This document shows, one piece after another, positions 12,155-23,202 of a stretch of DNA of 64,000 bases. This DNA comes from Tetrahymena thermophila SB210 (lineage: Eukaryota > Ciliophora > Oligohymenophorea > Hymenostomatida > Tetrahymenidae): NCBI RefSeq assembly GCF_000189635.1, contig NW_002476319.1, forward strand, positions 558,001 to 622,000, written 5' to 3'. The stretch's first letter is position 1. Every line of letters starts with the position of its first letter. Below the pieces are notes generated by a model that saw nothing but the letters and a program-made list of their open reading frames with translations, did no database searches and was not told the origin of the DNA. The position numbers were made by a program, and so were the translations under genes.

Positions 12155-13013
12155 TTTCTGTGTCAAACCAATTCTGAAAATGCTATTTATAAAATATTTA
12201 ATAATAAAGTTTAAAATGTTATAAATATCAAACTAAATCCCATTTCATTTTAATTTCATTTATAAGTTTTGTATACATAAATATCAAAAAAAAGATTGAA
12301 ACCAAGTAAAAAATCTATCTAATTTTTTTTATTAATAATTTTAAAGCCCAAATGGAAAATAGTAATGCTCTAAAATAATTACTATTATTAAAAAATATAA
12401 TAATAAATTTATTTTATAATAAAAATATTAAGAATTTATGATAAATAAAAAGTGAAATGAATATGATGTCAATAGATTAATTTTTGAGTTACTATTTGCA
12501 AAAAGTGTTTTTTACCATAATTTTAATTTAAATATTTTCAAATTCCGTTTTAGATTACTAAATTTTTAATTAAGAAAGACTCTTACCACAGTGCTTAATA
12601 ATAAAGCCAAATTTATTTCAATAATAAATTTTATTTATAAATAATTCAATGCTAAAGTTTAAAATGAATGATTTATAAATGTGTTGATAATTATTCTTTT
12701 GTATTGATTTTATAAAGCTTAATATTTTGAATAATATTTTAGAAAAATAGTTGAGAATTAAAACTAAATTATATGATGAAAAGTATATTATTTTATTTTT
12801 TATCAATTATGTTTGTAAAAGTATTGAGATTGATTTTATAAAAGAAATTAAAAAATAAATAATTATTTTTAATTCTTTCATGAAAAATTAACAGAATTAA
12901 TTAAATATATTTTAGCAATACTTTAAAGCAGCCAAGCTCTTTTAAAAGCTGCTTTTGATATAAATTATAAATAATTATATAATAATAAATAAATAACAAA
13001 CAGAGAAAATAAA
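12155..13013. other. Intergenic, nothing recognised
   Basis: A/T-rich spacer between the EF-hand gene and the small peptide gene. Frames on the minus strand around 12620-12800 are just low-complexity Ile/Leu/Tyr translations. No RNA gene or repeat is evident. Confidence 0.55.
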
Positions 13014-13247
13014 ATGAGCTAAACTAAAGCTATTGTAATTGTTTCTTTTATCATTATTGGTTTGCTTTCTGGTACTTTCTTTATCTCTTAAAAAGGAAGT
13101 AATAATCTTAAATCAGAAAAGACTATACTCTAACTTCCAGGATTTGTTCCTTGTGATTTGTGCCCAAGCACAATCTGCATCTATAATTGCATCATAAATC
13201 CTTTATTTCCCGAAGAAGGCTGCTCATACACTTTAACTTGTGGTTGA
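13014..13247 (+). CDS. Small secreted cysteine-rich peptide, 77 aa
   Basis: A clean frame from ATG 13014 to TGA 13245. The N terminus is a textbook signal or anchor: a short polar start with one Lys, then about 18 hydrophobic residues (AIVIVSFIIIGLLSG). A linker follows, then a compact C-terminal domain with six cysteines in the pattern CDLCPSTIC, YNC, GC, TC. An even cysteine number after a signal peptide suggests three disulfides and export. GC content rises above the flanking DNA across exactly this frame, which supports coding. No family is recognised. Possibilities include a processed pheromone-like or toxin-like peptide, a mucocyst cargo or a short surface protein; none can be chosen from the sequence. 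Confidence 0.7.
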
Positions 13248-14304
13248 TAAATTAAATCATATATTTATTTATATCTTACATTTATCTGTTATTTTTTATA
13301 AGTATTTAAATATTTATTATAATTTTTTAAATATTTTTATTATTATTTAACTCATTAAAATTAAAATTTATGAAATATATTGCAATGAAATTTTTTTAAC
13401 ATTTTAATAAAATCAAAAAATGATTTGTCTTGAAAAAATAATTACAAATTTAAATGCAAGTATAAATTCTAAGGTATTAAAATATGCAATTTTTTTTTAT
13501 TAATTAGCTTAAATTTATATTAAAATTAATTTTGAACTTTTAATGTTGTTTAAATAGTATTTTTATGATTAAAATTCAAATTAGTAAAGTCTTAATAATA
13601 TTTTGTTTAATTAAACTTTCAAAAAAAAGTTAGTTTTCTTAAATTTTACAATTTAATAATAATTAACGAATTAATTTAAATATCAAAAAATAAATTTCAA
13701 AATTATGAAATAAGATAGGATTTAAAAATATTTTAGATAATTATTTTCTTTTGAAAAAAAAAAATTACTTTTAACAGATAAAAAATCAAATTTTTTTAAT
13801 TTTCAAATTAGTGGTTTAATTCTGAGTTTAATTTTTGAAGATGTTTGTTTATTATTTTGGCTTGAAAATTCAAAATAGGTTTTAAAATTTTGTGGATGGA
13901 AAATATTTTTTAAAAATGTATTAACTAATAGCGATTTTTGAGAATAAACGAATAATTTTTAAGTAAATAAATATTATTTTAAATTTCATTTATGAAAGTT
14001 TGATTGGAAATCTATATATGTATTTGTAAAATCAAGTAGAAACGCACTGATTGGAAAAGATATTTACTTTTGTTATTGAAAACAAGATTAATTATGAATA
14101 TCTAAATAAAATTTCTGTATGCATCATAAATAGTAAAACAAAATAATTAATTAGCTTTATTTAGGTATGTATTTATTTGATTTTGTAATGACTAAGTAAA
14201 ATAAAAAAGTTAAGAAATAAATAAATAAACAATCAAACAATTATTTATTATTAATTCAAATTTTGAAAGGAAATAAATTCTGATTTTAGAAATATTATAG
14301 GAAT
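13248..14304. other. Intergenic, nothing recognised
   Basis: 1.06 kb of A/T-rich spacer with many homopolymers. No coding frame on either strand is supported, and I see no RNA gene. Confidence 0.55.
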
Positions 14305-17300
14305 ATGGATTTAAATCCCGTTGATACTCAAAAGCAATTAATTTTGAGAAATGAATTTGCATAGATAGATATTGCCCATAATAAGCCTCTGTCTCGAACA
14401 GATATAGAATTTGCGATGGATAAAAAATTAGTAATAAATAAAACATTTTTAAACTAATATTGTCTGTTATTAAATAGCTAATTTGGTTGAACATTAAAAA
14501 AGTGTTATATTAATAATGTAAATATTTAATTATTTTTATTAATAGAATGACTAAACATTTGATAGATACATCTTAGAATAGCTCTTTGATCAAATTACTT
14601 ATAAAAAAGACCATCCAATTACAATAGATGAATTTATTAGAGTATATCTTAATGCAGAGAGAGTTTTAATATAAAAGATAGAATAATCAAAGGAGTACCT
14701 TCAAAATTATTAGAGATAAGCAAGAGAAACTAAGAATAAAATTTAAATTATCAAGACAAAGGAAAAAATTAATGATCATGGTATTTCAGAAGATTCAGTA
14801 TTTAACTTTAATGTCATTAGTGCTATAATACAAAGCTAAGAATTAAATTCAGATTGTTAGACATTTGTTTTGATTAATTGCGGCTAAAATGAAAGGAAAA
14901 CTGATCCAGCTACTTCACTCTTCCCTCAATTCAATTACTCAAATAGCTTGTAATACTATTAAAATTGCAACAAAATTTTAAATCTTTCAGAAATGATAAA
15001 ATTGATCTGATTATATACAATAAATCATTACCCAATTTTTATTCAAGCCATCATAAAATAACTAATATGCACTCTAGAAATTAAAAATAATAAATTAAAA
15101 CCTTTCAATCACAAAACAAACAGACTAATATGAAAAAAAGTTTTTTTAATTAGCAAAAAAATAATTATAATTGGGCATATTTTTTATTACTTTATTTAAG
15201 CATTTATAAAAAAATATGAATTATTCAATGTTAAGTTTGAAATAAAATACCTTGAATAAATAAATCTTTTTTTTCAACCACTAAATTCAGTTAGTGAATA
15301 AAAAATAAACAAATTCGTTTTTTTTATGATTTTAGAAAATTTACACAGTTTATTATTACTATTATTATTATTATTATTAAACTGAAGATATTCTTTAAAT
15401 TAAAAGCTAAATTGAGACCGGAGATGAAAATATAGTGTTTAGTCTTATAGACAATATAAGCAATAATGTGATAGGGTTTGCATAATTAAATATATCAGAC
15501 TTAAAGAATTAGTAGATGTTTGATATTGAGCTGCAACTTTAAAAGGAAAATGGTATTAATATAGGATTCTTAAAAGTAAAAATGCAATGGATTCACTCAA
15601 AAGTTAAATACTTAGAAGGAGTTGTAAACTAATGGGAAGAGTATGCAGCTGCTTAAAGCCAAGATTTAGAAGATTACTAAAGAGATTTATTGACATTATA
15701 TGAACCTTTTTAACAATTGCAAGCTTATAATAGAAATTAATTAAATTAAAATACATACTAAGGTATTCCATCTAATACAAATCCATTTGATGAAGGTTAA
15801 ATGTAAGTCAATTAATATTAAGGTGCACAACGCAATACTTCATATAAAGCTAGTTTACCAGAAATGAATCAACTAAATCCTGATAGAAGTAAATTCAATT
15901 TTTATATAACTACTAATTATAATAATCATACTTAGTTTGAAATATTTCTAATAAGACTAATTTTAAAGAGTTAGAAAAACCGTGAGCAGACTATTAAATA
16001 GTTAATTTTTCAATTAATAGATTTTAAGTTATTTTAAGAACTCATTTAGTTCCAACATCTTTTATTTGAAAATGTCTAACATAATAATATTTTTCAAAGT
16101 TTAGCTGTAATAATATTCAAAAATAAATGAACAACTAAAAACAGGTTTATTTGAAAACAAAGCAACTGCCTTTAAAAACTATAAAAATAAATAAAATATT
16201 TTTTTTTAGTTAAAATTATAATAAATAATTAAGCAATTAAAAGAAAAAATATTTTTTTATTGGTAAATTAATTAAAAAATAGTAAAATTTAATTCCTAAT
16301 CTTTGAATTTTTTATACTAACTAAATAATAAAATAAATAGAATCAATCAATCATTTAATTCCTAATTAAATAGAATTAAATAGATTTTATTTTAATATTA
16401 AATTTAGTTTTTAGGATTTAAGGAAAATTTAATTTGAATTTTTTAAGTTATTTAAATGTTTTAATGATTAATTTAATATTTCTTAAAATTTATTTTTTAT
16501 AAAATAAATAGAATCAATCAATCAATCAATCATTTAATTCCTAATTAAATAGATTTTATTTTAATATTAAATTTAGTTTTTAGGATTTAAGGAAAATTTA
16601 ATTTGAATTTTTTAAGTTATTTAAATGTTTTAATGATTAATTTAATATTTAAAAAAAAGATTATGCTTCAAATGGATTACTTAATCCTGCAAGCTAAGAC
16701 TATAAGAAGATAGCATATAACGCAACAATAGGTTATTTAATTATGGTTTTATTGATTTCTTTTGCAAGACCAATGTTTTTTGATGTAAAAATTAAATTTG
16801 AGTGGAACTACAAATTAAATATTTTTAATGATTTTTAGCTTCTTATTATATTTTACTACTGCGATTACCAGATAAAAGAAGAGTTTACAGGATAGGTGTA
16901 TAAATATTTTACTATTGCTGTTTTTATTTCCTTTGTGGTATTTGATTTAGGATGGATAATTAATTTCACTAAGGTAATTTATTACTTTATTATTTTGATG
17001 CTTATAAATTCTATTAAATAATTATTTGTTAAATGTTAAGGATTGGTTTAGTGGAGATTTCCCAGATAATGGTATGAAATACTTTGTCGATTTACTAACG
17101 ATACTTCTATTTTTGTACAAAGTAAATTAAAAAAAATACCATAAAATATATTAATAAAAACAAACATTACTTTTAATTCTAAAGCTTTTATTGATGGTTG
17201 TATATATCCTTAATTGGAACTACTATGAGTAAGTATAGTCTTAAATAAATAATAAAGCTAGCTTGAATATGCTAACTTAATAGCAGCTTCAGTAATAATA

Positions 17301-17526
17301 ATAGTTTTAAGGAGGTAATAATTTTATGAATCAAAGCAACAATCTTTAATATCCTCAAAATAACTATTTAAATAACCAAATATTGGGTAATCTAAATAAC
17401 CCTGAATTTAATTAATATGCACCTGGTGTTTAATCTTTTCCAGATACAATGAAAGTAACAAGTAAGATTGAAATTTATTTAAAAGATTGTTGACTAATTT
17501 ATTTAATTTAAATAGGCCACTACTGA
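14305..17526 (+). CDS. C2-domain membrane protein with EF-like N terminus
   Basis: Well-supported exons: 14305-14430, 14546-14949, roughly 15386-15888, 16660-16784, 16839-16973, 17041-17121 and 17185-17461. Splicing between 14950 and 15385 is not resolved, and the last exon is uncertain (TGA at 17524 if donor 17462 is used). An EF-hand-like helical region (LSRTDIEFAMD, ITIDEFIRVYL) is followed by a C2-type beta domain (CQTFVLINCG, then IVFSLIDN, IGFAQLNISDL). A Gln/Asn-rich linker follows, then three to four membrane spans including YLIMVLLISFARPMFF and YFTIAVFISFVVFDLGW, then DNGMKYFVDL. The last segments resemble a ciliate C2-plus-membrane family that I know with a DGGM-type loop. The tail is Gln/Asn-rich. 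C2 domains bind lipid, often with calcium, so a role at a membrane or ciliary base is inferred. Confidence 0.6.
15350..15379. repeat. (ATT)n microsatellite
   Basis: A run of about ten ATT units just before a C2-domain exon. In the coding frame it would read as poly-Tyr, so it more likely lies in the intron immediately upstream of the exon near 15386. Confidence 0.7.
16331..16650. repeat. Tandem duplication of about 150 bp inside a long intron
   Basis: Two nearly identical copies (about 16331-16481 and 16501-16650) lie head to tail in the 771-bp intron 15889-16659 of the C2 protein gene. Both start with ATAGAATCAATCAATCA, pass through TTTAGTTTTTAGGATTTAAG and end in TTAATGATTAATTTAATATT. They differ mainly in the number of CAAT units and in an extra AGAATTAAAT stretch in the first copy. 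The close identity suggests a recent duplication. Confidence 0.85.
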
Positions 17527-18871
17527 AGAAATACATTTAGTTAGTTTCTTAAATGAATCTATCTATCTAATTTTAGTTTAAATTTTTTATATAAATTGTA
17601 AATTAAGTCGTTTTAAATTAACAAATGCCTCCTTCTATCCATCCATAGAGACCTTTAATTTAATATTTATATTATTGTTGTAATTGTTGTTTTAGTTCAT
17701 ATTTTGTTTGCTAAAAGATAAATTATTTTTTATAAGGAATACAAAATTAAGATATAAAATTAATTGTTTATTTATCATTTATATTTATTCCTTCATCAAG
17801 CTTTTCATTTCTAATTAATAATTTAATTAAAATAAAAACAATTTGATTCATTCAAAATTAAATAAAATTGGCAAAAAACCAATCTTTCTAATCCATAAAA
17901 ATATTAGCAAAAACACTTTAAAAAAAATTATAAATGCAGTTTTTATTCATACATTAATACCTTCATGTTTAATGTACCGCCTAAAATTGCTAAATTAATT
18001 CAGAATAGGATTACAAGTTAAGAATTCATATTTAGCTTGTTTCTCATTTCCGTACATCATCAAAACATTTTTATTTTTAACTAGCTACTTTCTTATTTTT
18101 AGGTGCTAGTTCTAAGATAAATTCTAAAAAATGTTTATTTTAAGCTTGCACTATTGATTTTTTTCAATAAAGCACTGCTACCTGTTTAAATTATTTTATG
18201 CGCATTGCTCATTTTTATATTAAATTTTATAATTTTTCAATTTTTCAATTATAAAGAAAAAACAAATGTGTCTATTTTATAAATTAAACGAATTATTAGA
18301 GTGTAATTTTAATATCATAATGTATTCTAGACAATAAATTCATCATTTAACTTTATCTATAAAATTAAAAAAGCATAAAAGCTTTGAAAGTATTTGTGCT
18401 TTTCTTATTTTGAATTATTTTCTACAAAAAATATTAAGTAATTTTTAAGTAAATTTTTTTATATAAATTTATTCTATAATATCCTTCATAATCTTAAATA
18501 TAGTCTTAAAGTATATGATAAATTAATTTATTTTTCAACAATAATTCATGGATGAGTTAAATTAACTTGAAGCTAGTTGAAAATTTATACAATATTTGTG
18601 ATTTATGAATGACATAGTTAATGAATGAGAAGCTTAGCTTAATGTAAAAAGTTAGTATGATTATAATTAGATCATTCATGTTTTTTATGTAAAAAAGGTG
18701 AATAAAAAAATATTGTTTGATTTTTTTCTTATTAGTTTAATGTTTAACTAAATGCCTTGATTGATATTAAATTATTGATAATAATTATAAACAAAAAACA
18801 AACAAAAAGTTAAAGAAAAAAGCAAGAAAAACTTAATCAGAAACTCTTCTCTCTTTAAATAGTTACTGAAA
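17527..18871. other. Intergenic, uncertain 3' end of previous gene
   Basis: Mostly A/T-rich. The first few hundred bases stay open in the frame that follows the C2 gene, so its 3' end could extend here. A frame from ATG 17622 reads MPPSIHPQRP followed by Tyr/Cys-rich sequence; I could not confirm it as coding. No RNA gene is seen. Confidence 0.45.
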
Positions 18872-21800
18872 ATGAACAAAATAATTAACTCTAGTAACAA
18901 AAAATCTAGCGACTTAATTTAAAACTCTAACAACAATAATAACAACTAAGTTAAGAATGAAACAACAGGAGTAAGATCATTAAATTTGAAAAAGAATGGT
19001 AAAGAATTTATTCCTAACCAAGCTAACACTGGTGCTTCTAATAATGAACAAAAAAAGAATACTTTAGGGTTGGGATTGCTATCAAAAATAATACCAAAAA
19101 GGTAACATTTAAATTTATTTATACTAAATTTCTATTTATATTAAAGGACAGCTTGAAGAATGGAAATTATTTGAGTTAATTGCGATTCTTAAATTTTAAT
19201 TGCATTTTTCTCAAGTGATTCTCAATCTTAGTAGATTTCAAAAAGAAATCTAAATTCAAATTCCACAAATCAATCTCATTCATTAATTAATACATACATA
19301 AATTCTTAAATATGCATGCATCCATACCTTACAACCAATACTTTCTATCTCAAATAAATACACCAAAGTTTGATACAAATCTTATTTAAGAAACCATTTA
19401 AAAACCCCATTAATTTAATGCTATTGCTACCATCTACTTTTGTAAAAGCTAAACTTCTAATAGATTTCTGATCTTCTTTCAAATATAATGATGTTTATTT
19501 TGCTGAATTTAAGGATGAAGCAACAACTTTCTATCCTTAAACAAAAAAATTGCCAATAAGAAACGATGTGGGTATTTAATTCATTCAAGCTAAATTTGAC
19601 ATGAACTAAATACTTATAAAATTGTTAATTTTAAATGAAACCTACCACTACTATTTAATTTCCACTTTTGGGAAAGAAAAAGAAAACCAGATTGACGCAC
19701 TACTATTCTTGCTAAGTATAAAATAGACAGAAATATGGCATTTTCCTAAAACACACAAATTCTTGAAAAATCCTCTTTCCTTTTTGAATCAAATCCAGCT
19801 AAGTTAGAAAACTAAATATCTCCTCTGAAAAACAAAAATGATTTTCTATTTCATTTATTTCTTCCAATTTATTTTGATTTTCTTATAAAGAATGTCTAGA
19901 AAATTAATTGGATTAGTATCTGAAGTCAGAAAATTATTAATTAAAGACTCTGTATTCAATTTTAGTGTAAAGTTAAACGAGTCTGCTATCTATCTATCAA
20001 TTATCAATCTATCTATCTATTGCTAAGAAAAATTTAATTGATTAGCCAGCAAAAAATTAATTTTGTAATTTAATTTATTCAAACAAATTAACTAAAGTTT
20101 TTTTTATAAAATTAATAGTTTAACAAAAATTTGAGAACATTACCTAAAGCAACAAAGTCTAAAAGCAAAATTAAGTTCTTTATTTTAGTACACTTCAGCT
20201 TAGCCAAACGGAAAGATAGGAGAAGATTAAAAACAGAAATCGCCATAACTCTGCTATAAATATTTTAAAGGAAAATAAAAATGAAAGTTTCTAGCAAGTA
20301 ATTCATTAGTGCTGTTAAGTCTATTTTCTTTTAATATCACTCTGTGATATTAATAAATTAGTGGTATTGAAATTCAAATTAGTAAAGGACACTTTAGTTT
20401 CCTATCTTTCTAATTTACCAATCATATAAGCAAGCAAAAAAAAGCAACGCATCATTATTGGATTAATCAGATTTCTAAAATTAAAAAAAAAAAGATTAAA
20501 AATGAAGAAAAAATTAAAATTAATTTGTAAAATTTTGTAAAGAAAATACAAAATTTTTTATTATAAATTTAAAAAAAAAATAAATAAATTACAATAAAAA
20601 TTAAGAATTAATAACTAAGAACTAGCTTTCGATTTGTTATTAAGATTGATATTTTATTGACTGTCCAAAAATTAATAAATGAGAAAATGCCACAAGTATA
20701 AAATTAACTATGGCATCGTCGTCATTACTATCATCTATCAATCTAGATACTCTTTTATATATTAAACTCATCTATGTGTTAACTAATAATATAGAAATGA
20801 ACCTTAGAATGATATTGAATAAAATTCAACTGCTATTAATATACATGCTGCTCCTGAAAAAAGATAATAAGAAGTACAGAACTCAATCCCGAAGGACCAA
20901 AAAGAACACTAAATGCCTAAAATAGACCTTACTAACAGAAGCCTCATTTAGAAGTAATAAAATCAATCCAAGTCATTAATCAGAAGAACTTCAAGCTCAA
21001 TTGACGAAAAACAAAGATCTGAAGCATAAACTCCAACATTAACTGCAAATAAAAATGGATTATTAGCAGCTCCTGGAATTCAAGCTAAAATGCCAGAAAT
21101 TAAACTCAATTTAAACTCTCCTTAGAAACCTTAGACCGAAGCAAAATTACCCGAAAACAAAACTCTTCTTGACCATACATTTAAACCAACTTTGAACGTA
21201 AAAGCATGTTTATAGAAGTAACAATAAATTAAGCTTTAAAGTCCTCCTGAAGAAGCATAAAAAAGAGAATAGTAAAATAAAATTTCTTAGAATAAATTAG
21301 TAGATTAAGTAGAGACTCAAAAATCATAGACTGTAGACAATTTAAGCAACGCTCAAGTCTGTAAATAATTAATCTAACTTAAAAATCCTCTCTTAAATTC
21401 AACTTCAAGTGTATTTTCTAACATTATAAATGAATAGCATTTATAATAAAAACCCTAAGTGAGTTAATAAGCTAATGAAATATCTTAAAAGCCTAAAATC
21501 TAAACTGAAGAATAAGGATTGTTAGGTAAGAGATCAGCATCAAGCTTGAATCATACTCTTGAAAATGATAAAGAAGCAACTGAAAAAAAAGTCAAACCAA
21601 ATACTGATAATACATGCTATTAAGAACTAAAATAAGATATTATTAAAGAAATGGAAGTTGAAGAGGATTCTCACGATGATTCTACTTCTTCTATTTGCTC
21701 TAATGCTACTGTAGTTTTAAACAATTACAACAATTAAAATACATAACAAAAATAGGAATAAGAAACATCAGCAGAAATAAGTAGAAAAGCAAGCGATTTA

Positions 21801-22163
21801 TCAGATGATTCTTAGAAATTATTAGGCTCTCCAGAGACCATTTCTAATTCTCAAGAAATGATCATAAGAGAGATGAAAAAATAAAGGAAAAGATCTGAAT
21901 AATTAGAGTTAAAAAATAAAATAAATGAAAATTTGAAATTAATAGAAAACAAAAAAGAAAAAATACATAAAATTGTTGAAATTATTTAGGAAAAATTATC
22001 TCCTGAAACTATGAAAATATTAAAGGAACATATTTAAAAACAAAAAGATATTCTTTATCAAACTAGTTCCATTTCATAAAAAAAGTAAAACAAAATTAAT
22101 GTAAAGCTACTAAACCATATGCTCTAAAATAACGTATAATTCCTTTAAAATCTTAAAATCTGA
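18872..22163 (+). CDS. Low-complexity protein with PAM2-like motif and coiled-coil C terminus
   Basis: Exon 1 18872-19101 ends in phase 2 and joins in frame to 20795-22163, giving about 532 residues if the 1,693-bp intron 19102-20794 is real. An extra exon within that interval is possible. Near the N terminus SLNLKKNGKEFIP resembles the PAM2 motif (L-N-x-x-A-x-E-F-x-P), which binds the MLLE domain of poly(A)-binding protein, but it has two extra residues. The middle is Gln/Asn/Ser/Lys-rich with basic clusters (GLLGKRSAS, EKKVKP) that could act as nuclear signals, then an acidic patch (EMEVEEDSHDD). The C-terminal about 100 residues form a Lys/Glu coiled coil ending in VQFLQNLKI. I do not recognise a family. 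A role in mRNA metabolism is only suggested by the PAM2-like motif. Confidence 0.55.
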
Positions 22164-23202
22164 TCAAATTGAATTCTAATTAACTTCTAAATAGAATGCT
22201 ATAAAAATGGTAAAAAAATTAGTTTATTAAAAAATATTATTAATAACAATATCTCATGACTTAAAACAATTATTTAATCAATAATTAACAACCTTAATTA
22301 AAGATTCAAACATAAACTCTTCCTATTTGATTATTAAAATAATTAACTATCCAAACGAATTAAAAACTTAAAAAAATTATAATTAATATACATAAAACTA
22401 ACTATTAAAAAACAAATTTAAATAAAAATTAATATTTTGTATCTTTATATTTTATGTTGATTATTTTCCAAAAATTAAAAAATAAAAAATCAAATTCTCC
22501 TAATTTTATTATTGATTATTAAAATATTTAAATAATTATCTAAATATTAAATACAAAAAAGAAAATTTAAAGAATTAGTTAATGAAATTTTAAATATTAA
22601 AAAAAAAATAATTCATTTTATCTTTTTTGAGTACTGATCCATTAAAAACAAATGATTGGACAAAGGAAACTTTTTGCTATATTTACAAGAATTTAAATTA
22701 TATTAAGAGGGGTAAAAGAATTATTAGAATTTATAGTATATAAATAAAAGATTTCTATTTTAAAGTGAATAAAATTTCTTGAAAACTATCTAATAGATTT
22801 TTCCCACCTAAAATTCTAAGACTCCCAAATAACTTAAGCACTCACTTAAAATATATGATTATCAAAAAATGATAATTAAACGTGATATTAAAAAAAATCA
22901 AAAATAGTTTTGTTTTTTTCTATTTAAAATCGAAATGGTATTAAATTCATGAAATTTTGATTGTTAAGATTAATTCATTTTATATATTTAAAAATTTTTT
23001 TACTATTTTAGCTCATCATATATTTAAAATATATTGATTTTATCTTAAAAAAATATGTAATTTAAATTATTTTTTATAAAATTTAATAAAATTAGATTTT
23101 ATTTTTTATAATAATAATATACAAAGAATCAAGAATACTTTCAAATTATTTTGTTATTAATTTTTATTTTTTTAATATTTTATTATTTATTAATTTATCA
23201 GT
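22164..23202. other. Intergenic spacer between convergent genes
   Basis: About 1 kb of A/T-rich DNA between the stop of the PAM2-like gene (plus) and the stop of the Cys-repeat gene (minus). It should hold both 3' UTRs. No coding frame or RNA gene was seen. Confidence 0.6.

Noticed and set aside
17622-17850. Possible small gene beginning MPPSIHPQ
   Set aside because: It soon becomes low-complexity Tyr/Cys/Ile sequence and has no clear upstream or splice context.
20710-20925. 71-codon plus-strand frame starting MASSS
   Set aside because: Wrong frame relative to the long downstream exon 20795-22163, which continues without a stop for 455 codons.
21182-21196. TAAACCAAC resembling the start of the 15-bp chromosome breakage sequence
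   Set aside because: The last part does not match the consensus as I recall it (TAAACCAACCTCTTT), and the site lies inside a coding exon.
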